From positions 114,518-178,517 of the forward strand of contig CANFHA010000013.1 in NCBI GenBank assembly GCA_947446645.1: a DNA stretch of 64,000 nucleotides. The letters are read 5' to 3'. The position numbers were made by a program, and so were the translations under genes. Shown piece by piece: positions 8,750 through 16,807 of this stretch; the first letter of the stretch is position 1, and every line of letters begins with the position of its first letter. The stretch comes from Chitinophagaceae bacterium (GTDB lineage: Bacteria > Bacteroidota > Bacteroidia > Chitinophagales > Chitinophagaceae). The notes below the pieces were generated by a model that worked only from the letters and a program-made list of their open reading frames with translations, was not told the origin of the DNA and searched no databases.

Positions 8750-8777
8750 AAAGGGGGGTGCAGTTAAGCCCCCCTTT
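8750..8777. terminator. bidirectional terminator between integrase and RepA-like gene
   Basis: The stem aaagggggg (8750-8758) pairs with cccccctttt-type sequence at 8769-8777 around a 10-nt loop. It serves the convergent integrase and RepA-like ATPase genes. Confidence 0.75.
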
Positions 8778-8849
8778 CTATATTAGCTATACTATGTTGA
8801 CTATATGTACTCGTGGTCAAGGTAGTCAATACAGTCCATGTATTATACA

Positions 8850-9935
8850 CTACGCAGCCATGCTGTACTGCCCCTTTTCAGGTTTTGTAATTACGCCCTG
8901 CTGCTCCAACTTATGCAAATTGTTATGCAACGTTTGTTTCGACATTTCTTTTGTAACCACAAATCGGTCTGCCATGTGCTTCAATGGTATAAGATTGCTG
9001 CCGGCTTCTTTTTGCTCTTGTAAAAAATCTACAATAAGCAGCCTGTTAACTTCATCCTTTCTCCCATCCATGGCGGATAACAACGTTATTTCATCTGCAT
9101 CACCATCTATATTAATCCAGCAGTGCTCGTCTATTGTAAACGTGCGCACTTTGTCTGAATAACAAGCAGCATACCGAAATGCTACATCTTTCAGATACAT
9201 TTTGCCATCCAGTGTACGGTTAACGCCTATCATAAAATCCAACTCCTGCGCCAGCACCCGGCTGCCAGCTATGGTATCAATACTTAGTGGTTGTCCGTAC
9301 ATTTTGTGGGTATGGTGAATTGCCACTATCGTTGTATCCGTAAATTCTGATAATAGCCGTAACCTTTTTGTTAGTTCAACAGCAACTTTGCTATCTTCAA
9401 TGCTACCTGTGTACATGTGGGTTAAGCTATCTAAGAATACGATACCTGGCTGAATAGTCTTAATTAAATCGGCTAATTCGTTCCAGTGATCGTCTGTGGT
9501 AATATATCTGGGTAGTGCATCATTCACTACTATATAATTTTCCAGCCATTCCGCACCGTGAGTTGCTTCAATAACCTCTACCTGCTTCATATTTCTGTCT
9601 GTCCGGTTTGTATAATGCTCTTCAAAAGAGATTATTAACACTACCTTATTGTCCGCATCGATAGGCATACCTAAATACTCCGGTAATCCAGCAGCTATAC
9701 ACATTCCTAGATTTTCACAGCACATCGTTTTTCCAGACTTACTAGGGCCAAATATGATACCCACAGATTTTTCTTTGATGCCACTGTATATAAATTTCAA
9801 TTGTGGCTCACTTTTCACTTTTGCAATCATATCCCCTAAAGGAGTTGCATACTTGTGTACTTTCTTCTTATTTGTAGCTGCAGGCACTCGTACTTCTTCT
9901 GCACCCGGCTCTAAATTATTGGTATCATTATTCAT
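8850..9935 (-). CDS. RepA-like RecA-fold ATPase (AAA_25 type)
   Basis: This 361-residue protein has Walker A GPSKSGKT (63-70) and Walker B IVFLDSL (165-171). An SFEEHYTNR sensor-like segment and a HHTHK motif fit the hexameric RepA/DnaB-like helicase ATPase group carried by plasmids and islands. Residues about 290-361 look like a winged helix. The likely role is element replication or replisome loading. Its start overlaps the end of the upstream HNH gene by 8 bp, so the two are translationally coupled. Helicase activity is inferred from the fold alone. Confidence 0.82.
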   Translation of the reverse strand: MNNDTNNLEPGAEEVRVPAATNKKKVHKYATPLGDMIAKVKSEPQLKFIYSGIKEKSVGIIFGPSKSGKTMCCENLGMCIAAGLPEYLGMPIDADNKVVLIISFEEHYTNRTDRNMKQVEVIEATHGAEWLENYIVVNDALPRYITTDDHWNELADLIKTIQPGIVFLDSLTHMYTGSIEDSKVAVELTKRLRLLSEFTDTTIVAIHHTHKMYGQPLSIDTIAGSRVLAQELDFMIGVNRTLDGKMYLKDVAFRYAACYSDKVRTFTIDEHCWINIDGDADEITLLSAMDGRKDEVNRLLIVDFLQEQKEAGSNLIPLKHMADRFVVTKEMSKQTLHNNLHKLEQQGVITKPEKGQYSMAA

Positions 9936-10500
9936 TGTTCCTTGCTTTTTTGGTTAAAACGATTGCTGATAAATCAATTACTCTTGTCTTATTATTTCCT
10001 GATAAAATGTTGCGAGCAGTGCTGTATGGAATTTCACGAGCAACTGCCCAATCTAAAATTGTTTCAAAACTCTGTCCGAGTGTGTTATCTGTTACCGCGA
10101 CGGCAAAATAATGATTGCCTCCTTTGTTCTTGCATAAGCCAGTATCAAAGCAATGGCGCACATTTTGTTGGCGAGTACACCATTCTAAATTATCTACCGT
10201 ATTATCAGACTTAATCCCTGACTTATGATTAATTTCGGGTAGCCCATCAGGGTTTGGTATGAACGCCTGCGCCACCAATATGTGAATGTATTTTGTGCGG
10301 CTTTCGCCGTCTTTTGATAGAGATACAAAGCTGTACCCATCACTGCTATTTTTGCAACTTAATGCTCTGCCTTTCACCTGCCGCTTATTGCCATTGGGCA
10401 GGCATATTATTCTGTCTAAACTAAAAACTATACCCGTACTGGATACAGAGTAATACCCTTCGTAACCCAACACAGGATTACATGGTATGCTTACATGCAT
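9928..10500 (-). CDS. NUMOD4/HNH homing-type endonuclease
   Basis: The 190-residue protein starts with a NUMOD4 motif (GYEGYYSVSSTG), followed by an HNH_3 nuclease core (INHKSGIKSDNTVDNLEWC, about 93-111). The C-terminal region (DWAVAREIPYSTARNILSG) resembles a NUMOD1 DNA-recognition helix. Such proteins nick or cut DNA site-specifically as homing enzymes, often within phages. Here it is free-standing, not in an intron, and overlaps the RepA-like gene by 8 bp. It may spread the element region or act in replication, packaging or exclusion of related elements. Confidence 0.85.
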   Translation of the reverse strand: MHVSIPCNPVLGYEGYYSVSSTGIVFSLDRIICLPNGNKRQVKGRALSCKNSSDGYSFVSLSKDGESRTKYIHILVAQAFIPNPDGLPEINHKSGIKSDNTVDNLEWCTRQQNVRHCFDTGLCKNKGGNHYFAVAVTDNTLGQSFETILDWAVAREIPYSTARNILSGNNKTRVIDLSAIVLTKKARNNE

Positions 10501-11061
10501 AACTCAAAAATTAAAAAATTAAAAAATGGTACTATTATTGGTATATTACTGTACGTGCTATGTATGTGAGCATTAAATGGAACTGTTTTTCATAGCACTA
10601 AAAACGTTCCTCCGACCTAATTAATAGCGGCTGGCTGGTATACTCTGGAGATGAAAAATGCCGCTATTATCATAAACTGGGGATATTAAACCTATACTAA
10701 CCCCGGTACTGTACAAAAACAATTAGATGTATATAATAGACAGTGAAAAATGGCAAAAGGTTGGTAAAAAAATATTTTTTTGTAGTTTTTTTTTCAGGCA
10801 ACCATTTCAGATGCAACGGTACCCCCACCTTACCAACACCCCGGCAACTTGCCCCAAAGCCCAAAAACGATAAAAAAAGTGATGAATATGACTAATGATC
10901 CTACTTTGCCCAATAAATATTAAGAGTGTAGGAATGCAAGTCAATACCAACCATCGAACGCTACCCGGCGAAGTCTTGGAGGAAAGCTCCCCGGCCATCA
11001 ATTATAAGCCTGATGGAATATACTTATAGCTGTTTTTCTTACCTTCATAACTATATATACC
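10501..11061. other. non-coding stretch within element, with inverted repeat
   Basis: No convincing gene is seen in these 561 bp. A perfect 10-bp inverted repeat (taatagcggc 10622-10631 with 10660-10669, 28 bp between arms) is the clearest structure, and A/T tracts occur at about 10765-10795. The position upstream of the HNH-repA pair suits a promoter region, a replication origin or a structured RNA. Confidence 0.5.
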
Positions 11062-11499
11062 ATGCAACAAGCACGACAGGAAAAAGATCACTGCGAAATC
11101 TTTGATGGGGATTGGATGAAATTTTTTTCAATTCCACTGGAGCCATGTTGTTTTGCCGGAATAACAAGCAATAAAACAGGTCTTGGGGAAATCCATACAG
11201 GTAATAGCTGTTATTCCAGTCAGGCTAATCTATGCGTGTATTATTCGACCTGCAACTATGAAACCGGGGAAGAATGGGCAGATTATTATGCTGTTGATTT
11301 GTCCTATCCTATGAGGTACTTACGTAACTGCGGTTATGTTGAATATCACCGTGAAGAAATAATGTCTGTGGATGCAGGTGATAAAGACCTGCTACCTAAA
11401 TTATGCCTCACTACAGTAAAGGTTAAAGCAACTGGCGAAGAATACCAAATTATAGAGCCTGTTCTTGGTTCTAAACTACCCATAAGCTGCTGTAGATAG
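11062..11499 (+). CDS. cysteine-rich protein of unknown function
   Basis: The 145-residue soluble protein has ten or so cysteines, including PCC and a terminal SCC, with no signal peptide. ATG 11062 follows a leader of the usual type. I do not recognise a family. Beta-type segments (DYYAVDLSYPMRYL, LCLTTVKVKATGEEYQIIEP) suggest a compact fold. It lies alone inside the tRNA-Val element, flanked by non-coding DNA on both sides. Confidence 0.6.
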   Translation: MQQARQEKDHCEIFDGDWMKFFSIPLEPCCFAGITSNKTGLGEIHTGNSCYSSQANLCVYYSTCNYETGEEWADYYAVDLSYPMRYLRNCGYVEYHREEIMSVDAGDKDLLPKLCLTTVKVKATGEEYQIIEPVLGSKLPISCCR

Positions 11500-12239
11500 T
11501 CCTACAATTATTCCAGGCTGTAGTTCCTTGATTGGGCTTCAGGATGTGTACCTGCAACTATATCAAGACACGATCAAAAAGCCAGCTTCAGTTCCCTGAT
11601 TAAATTTCAGTAGTAAATATCAGCTACAGTAACTCCGATAAAGCAGGTTCATAGGTGTGCAGTCCTGTGATGCCATAGCACAATGCCACGCTCCCACAGT
11701 CTGCACTTCCGACAGCTATTGCATCTATAGGGAGGAAAATCCACGCTCATACAAATATGCCAAAGCTGCATCCCTATATCTGCGCTGTTCTCCCTTTCAT
11801 ATATACGCCCCCTCGCTACTACGCTCATCCCGCAGTCCTTCGCAGTACATTCTTAGGCATTTGCAGGTCATTGTAGGGCTGTTCTTTCTATTGCCTGCAT
11901 CTATGGCTCTATGGCTGCTCCCGTACTGCTATTCGCTTCATTATGGCGGCCAGGGCACAAAAACTATTAATCTATTTGTCAGGCAGGGCTGGCGATAACT
12001 GCCCAACACACAGAGCCAGCACACGGCAGCAATCACCATGCACCACACACAGCAAGAGAGGTTCTTTCACCTCACCATATCACAGCCAACACACAAAGCT
12101 ATAAGCGATATAATGAGGCTCAATCACCACACTCGCGTCTGCCAACGCTGCCACCAATGGTATAGTTTTCTACCAGCGGCACAGGGGGCGAAAAAAGGGG
12201 AAGGTAGTTTTCAAGTGATAGTTTCTTAAATTGCGGACA
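11500..12239. other. 740-bp non-coding region with C-over-G strand bias
   Basis: No open frame here has protein-like composition. From about 11640 to 12200 the plus strand is conspicuously rich in C and A and poor in G, unlike flanking DNA, with runs such as cacacacagc. Short stretches of related sequence about ttcagttcctga/ttccttgattgg recur near 11525 and 11590. It could hold an origin or oriT-like site of the element. Confidence 0.5.
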
Positions 12240-12914
12240 ATGAAATTTGAGCTAGAGACATATAATCGTAATGTACCGGAACAGGAACTAATAGATGACC
12301 TTATTCGAGTATCAAGCGATCTGAGCAAGAACACTGTAACGATTGACGAGTATAATGAACGTGGCAAATTTCACAGTACAACATTAACTCGACGATTTGG
12401 GAGTTGGTTCACAGCATTACAAAAGGCAGGGCTGAACAAAACCCGGAATTTGAACCTGTCGGATGATGAGTTATTTGGAAATATAGAAACAGTATGGTTA
12501 AAACTTGGTAGACAACCGCGGTACAATGAAATGCTATCCCCGTTATCTAGTTACAGCGCAGGCACGTATGAAAAACGTTACGGTACATGGCTAGGAGCAT
12601 TACGGCGATTTGTAGAGTACATCAACTCCGAAGAGGTAGAGACAACAGTATCTATCGAGACCAAGCCAGAAATTGCCCCAGCGCATAAAACGAAGAGAGA
12701 TATAAACTGGCGGTTACGTTTCCTAGTAATGAGGCGTGATAACTTCAAGTGTGCAGCTTGTGGTAGAAGTCCTGCGACCAGCCCAGAAGTGGTATTGCAT
12801 GTTGACCATATTAAAGCATGGGAAAAGGGTGGCGAAACAGTGTATGAAAACCTCCAAGCCCTTTGCTCAGTATGCAATATCGGCAAGAGTAATCTTGATT
12901 ACAAAGTCGAGTAA
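12240..12914 (+). CDS. HNH endonuclease with two homing-associated repeats
   Basis: The 224-residue protein has two copies of the HNH_repeat module (about 17-62 and 75-122; GSWFTALQKAG and GTWLGALRRFV end the copies). A zinc-bound HNH nuclease follows: C171-x2-C174, HVDHI (187-191), Asn204 and C209-x2-C212. I chose ATG 12240 over the upstream TTG at 12231. It resembles defence-type or homing-type HNH enzymes and is the second HNH gene in this element. It faces the XRE gene tail to tail across a region of interlocked inverted repeats. Substrate specificity is unknown. Confidence 0.85.
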   Translation: MKFELETYNRNVPEQELIDDLIRVSSDLSKNTVTIDEYNERGKFHSTTLTRRFGSWFTALQKAGLNKTRNLNLSDDELFGNIETVWLKLGRQPRYNEMLSPLSSYSAGTYEKRYGTWLGALRRFVEYINSEEVETTVSIETKPEIAPAHKTKRDINWRLRFLVMRRDNFKCAACGRSPATSPEVVLHVDHIKAWEKGGETVYENLQALCSVCNIGKSNLDYKVE

Positions 12915-12938
12915 CTGATAAGTAATACCTCGCAGATA

Positions 12939-13015
12939 ATAATGATTATTGCAGCCCCGGTATCATTCCTCTGCACCTTCGGAATAATCATTATGATCTT
13001 TGAGGGAATGATACC
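12939..13015. repeat. two interleaved inverted repeats
   Basis: Repeat 1 has arms at 12939-12950 and 12983-12994 (12 bp, perfect). Repeat 2 has arms at 12959-12969 and 13005-13015 (11 bp, perfect). The second repeat starts inside the first and ends outside it, so both hairpins cannot form as simple nested stems. The region lies between the convergent HNH and XRE genes. It could be a termination switch, a pseudoknot RNA or a protein-binding/recombination site. Confidence 0.7.
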
Positions 13016-13037
13016 ACGAAGTGAAATGTACAGGACG

Positions 13038-13277
13038 TTATCTGAACGTAAGCAGATCAGCAGGTGTTACTTTCAATTCATTTGCCATTATGAAAAGCAA
13101 CGTGAGGGATGGGCTTGCCTTACCAAGTTCTATTCGGTTGATCGTGCTTAATTCCACATCACAACGATTAGCAAACTCGCTTTGAGAAATACCATTTTGT
13201 ACTCGTAGTTCCCGTACCCGGTCACCAACTTTCAGTAACAATTTGGTATCTCTATGCTTGACTGGCTTGCTCACCAA
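13038..13277 (-). CDS. XRE-family HTH transcriptional regulator
   Basis: The 79-residue protein is essentially one Cro/C1-type helix-turn-helix (VRELRVQNGISQSEFANRCD, then STINRIELGKASPS), with ELKVTPADLL closing the fold. Size and type fit a regulator of an integrative element. It diverges from the lipoprotein gene at 13371, and the roughly 90-bp space between them may hold its operator. Target genes are not shown by the sequence. Confidence 0.88.
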   Translation of the reverse strand: MVSKPVKHRDTKLLLKVGDRVRELRVQNGISQSEFANRCDVELSTINRIELGKASPSLTLLFIMANELKVTPADLLTFR

Positions 13278-13341
13278 ACAAAGGGAGCAGGTTTTGATAA
13301 ATATATATTAGACGTGTGCGCCTAATTAATAAAAATTATTA

Positions 13342-13349
13342 TATTTTTG
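13342..13349 (+). promoter_or_regulatory. -7 element for the element lipoprotein gene
   Basis: TATTTTTG fits TAnnTTTG and ends 21 bp before the chosen ATG at 13371. It therefore supports that start over the upstream in-frame TTG at 13347. Confidence 0.45.
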
Positions 13350-13370
13350 ACCAACTTAAACACATATACA

Positions 13371-13862
13371 ATGAAAAAAATCGTCATTGCAGTAAGTCTG
13401 CTATCAATAATTAATTCATGCACTACAGGCAGCGGCTCTGGCACGTCTGTTACACCACTTAATTCTACAGAAACACAATTGGTAGGTACATGGTATCTAA
13501 ATAAAGAATCTGGTGCTTATCCAATGGGAGGTAGTTTTGGAGATACTACATTCACGGGTTATAATAGTTCGTACTATCTCACCTTCAAATCTGATAAATA
13601 CGCTGCCGCAGGCACACCAGGTGTTGGAGATAACTACAAACAGGCGATTTCTTCGTGGGCATTTCCAACTATGATTGCCCCAATGACTACTGGATCGCCC
13701 GTAGTGAATACCAATATATCATGGTATTACGATAATACTACTTCCTTTTTGCAAATGTCCAGTCAGCAGTTTTCTATAGTATCTGTATCAGGTAGTGCGT
13801 TAGTTCTAAAACATGCTGTTGCCTATGGCAGCGGCTTTGACTATTTCTATTTTTCTAAATAG
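13371..13862 (+). CDS. lipoprotein, lipocalin-like fold possible
   Basis: This 163-residue protein has a signal segment and lipobox ending at Cys17 (IINSC), then a Ser/Gly/Thr linker. The segment ETQLVGTWYLNKES is the usual opening of lipocalin-like lipoproteins in Bacteroidota. The rest alternates beta strands and ends in an aromatic FDYFYFSK strand. It is cargo of the tRNA-Val element, 6 bp before the next small membrane protein gene. The lipocalin assignment rests on the opening motif only. Confidence 0.7.
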   Translation: MKKIVIAVSLLSIINSCTTGSGSGTSVTPLNSTETQLVGTWYLNKESGAYPMGGSFGDTTFTGYNSSYYLTFKSDKYAAAGTPGVGDNYKQAISSWAFPTMIAPMTTGSPVVNTNISWYYDNTTSFLQMSSQQFSIVSVSGSALVLKHAVAYGSGFDYFYFSK

Positions 13863-13868
13863 ATATGT

Positions 13869-14120
13869 ATGAAAAAGATAACATTCTTGATTATAACGAT
13901 AATTCTACATCTGTCAGGCCATGCTCAAGACGATGCCGGTACTACACAGGTATATTCCAAAGAAGTATATCGTGCTAAAGAACTACACGATATGGGCGTC
14001 CGACAGCATATGATAACACTTGCAGTAGTTGTACTATGTGTTGTTGTGTATATTGTAAGAATGATAATTAGACTTACAAAAAAAGAAGTGGTTGAGGCAG
14101 AACCAGATAAAGAGGAATAA
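13869..14120 (+). CDS. small membrane protein
   Basis: The 83-residue protein has an N-terminal signal peptide (cleavage likely after GHAQ), a short charged external segment, one transmembrane helix at about 47-68 (MITLAVVVLCVVVYIV) and an acidic tail. It lies 6 bp after the lipoprotein gene and before a terminator hairpin, so the two form a small operon. The family is not recognised. Confidence 0.6.
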   Translation: MKKITFLIITIILHLSGHAQDDAGTTQVYSKEVYRAKELHDMGVRQHMITLAVVVLCVVVYIVRMIIRLTKKEVVEAEPDKEE

Positions 14121-14124
14121 AAAA

Positions 14125-14150
14125 GCCCCGACTGTAATGGTCGGGGTTAA
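14125..14150 (+). terminator. rho-independent terminator
   Basis: ccccgac (14126-14132) pairs with gtcgggg (14140-14146) around a 7-nt loop, and an AT-rich tail with T runs follows. It ends the lipoprotein/membrane-protein operon. Confidence 0.75.
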
Positions 14151-14241
14151 ATTATATTTTTTGTTATTAATTTTTGCCTGCAGACTAGTTTTCATATTTT
14201 CGATAGTCATCTATAATGTTAACGCTTCAAAAACTCAAAAA

Positions 14242-14505
14242 ATGACTGAAGAAATAGCTAAAAGTATTGCAGAATGTCTAAAAAAAGATATGATTGGTAA
14301 AAGAATGCGAGATATACCAAATCGCAGTTCTATATATCGAATTATAGAAATAACTCCTATGCGGGTCGGTGAAGATATTTGGGATATTATTGTTATAGCA
14401 CAAAAAATGGATGCTCCGCTTGATATTAATGAGGATGGACGAATTAAAGTGCCATTAAATACAATTAAACCTACTGGAGTACAGTATCACGAACTTCTTG
14501 ATTAA
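14242..14505 (+). CDS. small hypothetical protein
   Basis: From ATG 14242 this encodes 87 residues of mixed alpha/beta type (ECLKKDMIGKRMRDIPNRSS, then IWDIIVIAQKM). A longer in-frame opening at 14092 would run through the terminator, so I prefer the internal start. No family is recognised. The last 35 bp overlap the convergent gene below. Confidence 0.45.
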   Translation: MTEEIAKSIAECLKKDMIGKRMRDIPNRSSIYRIIEITPMRVGEDIWDIIVIAQKMDAPLDINEDGRIKVPLNTIKPTGVQYHELLD

Positions 14506-14677
14506 ATATTATATTAGGTAATAATATACCTACTCGCATATCATATCCCCATGTATATACATGGTAAGCAACCTCATGCTTCAAATAAGGGGATTTTTTG
14601 TAATGTTTTTGCAACACCTCGTCTAATTCCATCTCCAATTCTCTAGCTAAGACCTTAGCGTTTTCTATATCTACCAT
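14471..14677 (-). CDS. small hypothetical protein, convergent
   Basis: The 68-residue frame opens with MVDIENAKVLARELEMELDE, a credible amphipathic helix, and ends NQEVRDTVLQ. It overlaps the 3' end of the plus-strand gene by 35 bp. There is no recognised family and the coding evidence is modest. Confidence 0.4.
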   Translation of the reverse strand: MVDIENAKVLARELEMELDEVLQKHYKKSPYLKHEVAYHVYTWGYDMRVGILLPNIIFNQEVRDTVLQ

Positions 14678-14846
14678 TTTTCATCTATTACCGTGGTCTA
14701 AAAGCTACGGCATTTTCTATATTGTGAAATTATATACTAATAAAATATACATTATATTTTCTGAATAAAAAAATACAAGATCAAAGTAGGTGCATATTAT
14801 GAGATATATTTCGTATATTATATTATACGATTAATTTTCTTAAAAA

Positions 14847-15212
14847 ATGAATAACTGTAATAATTGCAACTGCCCACCAGATTACACTTTTCAGCCCGCA
14901 CCAGTGCAACAATGCAAATGCTGCCCTGTAGGTTATATCTATAATGCGCCTACTCCCAATTACCCGGACGGGTACTGTTCTGATGGAAAAAATATAACGA
15001 TCACAATACCATGTAATACCTGCGTAGAAGTCTTATTCACAGATTGTGTAGTGTATAACGGCGACAGACTAAAATGCCTCGGTATTCAGGCCGGTATGAA
15101 CATGAATACTATATTGACGATACTCGAAAAGAACTGCCAATTACTTATGGCTGTAGTTAATGCACCTGCTCATGTAAACGCTAAAGCAGGTCAGTCAAAC
15201 CAGTCAATGTAG
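14847..15212 (+). CDS. cysteine-rich protein, virion-structure-like motif
   Basis: The 121-residue protein begins with a dense cysteine cluster (CNNCNCPPDY, then CKCCPVGY). It continues with VVYNGDRLKCLGIQAGMNMN, then ILTILEKNC. The pattern Y-x-G-x-x-L-x-C-x-GI-x-x-G-x-x-LN-x-x-L recalls small repeats I know from virion proteins of Bacteroidota phages. That comparison is from memory and only suggestive. It is the last gene before attR. If correct, it hints that the element derives from or rides with a phage. Confidence 0.6.
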   Translation: MNNCNNCNCPPDYTFQPAPVQQCKCCPVGYIYNAPTPNYPDGYCSDGKNITITIPCNTCVEVLFTDCVVYNGDRLKCLGIQAGMNMNTILTILEKNCQLLMAVVNAPAHVNAKAGQSNQSM

Positions 15213-15297
15213 TCAATCTAAAAAAGATACATTCCAAAACGCAACCATTAAGTATATTTGCAAATAATTATTTCTTAACCAGTGAGGTTACTTGGAT

Positions 15298-15311
15298 ATA
15301 ACTTGTACAAA
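15298..15311 (+). promoter_or_regulatory. candidate right-arm integrase binding site
   Basis: ataacttgtacaaa is identical to 7419-7432 near the left end and lies 54 bp inside attR. Confidence 0.45.
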
Positions 15312-15364
15312 GAAGGTCATAAGTTGTGAAAGTATTGCCAGTAAAGCGTTTCAGAGGTTTTCAA

Positions 15365-15413
15365 ATCTGCCTTACAAGCAGAGGGTCCGCGGTTCGAACC
15401 CGTGTGCTCCCAC
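15365..15413 (+). repeat. attR, 49-bp direct repeat copy 2
   Basis: It is identical to 7257-7305. It carries only the 3' part of tRNA-Val (no acceptor 5' strand or D arm), so it is not a functional tRNA gene. Confidence 0.93.
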
Positions 15414-15423
15414 AACCATTACA

Positions 15424-15452
15424 ACGAAACCCGCTCCCAGAGCGGGTTTCGT
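15424..15452 (+). terminator. native tRNA-Val terminator, displaced by the element
   Basis: A perfect 12-bp stem (15424-15435 with 15441-15452, loop cccag) is followed by a T run. It sits 10 bp beyond attR, where the tRNA gene would end in the uninserted chromosome. Confidence 0.85.
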
Positions 15453-15511
15453 ATTTTTAATCTAAAAAAGGTGGCAGAACAGGTGGCAGTTTTCATAGTT
15501 TCTGTTTTTCT

Positions 15512-16807
15512 TTAAGCAGCGCAGCCCTCAGCGTTTTCGTCATCATCAAATTTCTTCCTCAATATTTCAGCGTGTTTTTGATTATCCGCTTTAATATATT
15601 TCATAAAGTTTTCCTGTGTCTTGTGTCCTGAAATAGCCATTATCGTTATTATGGGAACGCCCTTTAAATACATATTAGTGCAGAAGCTCCGGCGGGCTGT
15701 ATGTGTGCATAAGGCGGAATATTTAGTGTAGATAGTCTTTTCAACTTTGTGTGAACGGGTCATTTTCTTTTCAAACTCTTTATGCAGTGAAGGCACCATT
15801 TTGCCTATCTCTTTGAGATACCTATTGAATACCTGATTTGGCGGGCATTTCGGAAATCCGTCCGGGTATTTTAATAGTATCTGCCTCACCATGGGATGCA
15901 GCGGGATAATAACTTTGGTATTAGTGCGTATTTTATTTTTTGTTTTTGCTGGGTCTATCTCAATAAAGCCATCCTTTATATTCGCAAATCTCAATATTGA
16001 ATAATCGGAAAACCGAAGTCCGGTGTGGCACCCGATGACAAATAAATTACGAACAATTTCATAAACAGGTGTAGAAAACTCTTTTATAGCCATCATGTCT
16101 TTAATTTCCTGTTCCGTCAGGTAGATACTATCAGACGTTTCCTTTTTTACATTAACCTTAATGTTTGAAACTTGGTTGATGTCAAGCAATTTCTTTTCAG
16201 TAGCATAAGATATAAGCAACTTGAATACCGTTAGATATTTAGCGGAAGCATTGATAGCCAGTTTGCTATTAAGAAAATCGGTGAAGTCCTTAACTAATTT
16301 CTGGCTCATATCAGTTAAGTAATATTTTCGTTTCTGCTGTTTTTGAAACTCAATAAAATGGTTCAAAGCAGACTTGTAAGGTTTAATGCTATTGGGGTCT
16401 AATAACAAGTCATCTTTGCTTTTTCTTATCCCGGACTTACTATCGTCAATGAGCGTTTGAAAGAAGGCTGTAATTAGAACAGGTTTTACTTCTTCAATTA
16501 TTGGTGCTGAATTATTTTTCGCAGCGTAGATGGCATCTTTTAATTGTTCCGGTGGAACGATGCCTTTGAAAATACTTTGTATGTCCCCATAAACCTTTTT
16601 ATAGAGCTTTTTCTCGTTAGCTAAATCTTCTTTTAGCTCGTCATTTTCAGGAATATCTTTTGGCTCGTTGATATTCTTTTTATTAACCCATTTGCTGGTA
16701 TCTATGCTCTTACCGGGGAATACTATTATTCTTTTATTCCGATAACAGAGAGTGGCATATATTGCCGTCCTGCCCTTTTTCTTTGGGTTTCGTAGTAAAA
16801 AATTTAT
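15512..16807 (-). pseudogene. tyrosine integrase lacking a standard start codon
   Basis: The open frame continues well upstream of the first TTG (16408). Translated back to about 16807 it gives the full N-terminal arm domain (INFLLRNPKKKGRTAIYATL), then the core-binding domain and an intact catalytic domain. Catalytic residues are Arg in TGLRFSDY, HTARR, His in ISGHKT and Tyr in FMKYIK. About 431 residues is normal length. No ATG, GTG or TTG precedes the arm domain. The frame instead enters the 3' end of the truncated HAD gene and meets a TGA. The start codon was evidently lost at the junction, or is supplied only when an element is excised. Confidence 0.75.

Larger units (their letters stand above)
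7257..15413 (+). mobile_element. 8.1-kb integrative element inserted in tRNA-Val
   Basis: A perfect 49-bp direct repeat, which is the 3' part of tRNA-Val, marks attL at 7257-7305 and attR at 15365-15413. An integrase gene begins 157 bp from attL. Inside are a RepA-like ATPase, two HNH proteins, an XRE regulator and several small proteins without chromosomal functions. No relaxase, capsid or terminase gene is visible. It is therefore not a self-transferring ICE or complete prophage; a satellite or mobilisable island is more likely. The tRNA terminator now lies beyond attR. Boundaries are seen directly; the lifestyle is inference. Confidence 0.93.

Noticed and set aside
10807..11001. 64-codon minus-strand frame
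   Set aside because: No start context or family; in the non-coding stretch of the element.
11657..11998. 113-codon frame in the element
   Set aside because: Composition reflects C-rich strand bias, no domain or convincing start; treated as non-coding.
12038..12229. 63-codon frame before the HNH gene
   Set aside because: No protein character beyond one CxxC; within the skewed non-coding stretch.
12942..13151. 69-codon frame over the interlocked repeats
   Set aside because: Runs through the inverted repeats and antisense to the XRE gene.
15365..15413. Second tRNA-Val gene
   Set aside because: Only the 3' part is present; acceptor 5' strand and D arm are missing, so it is attR.
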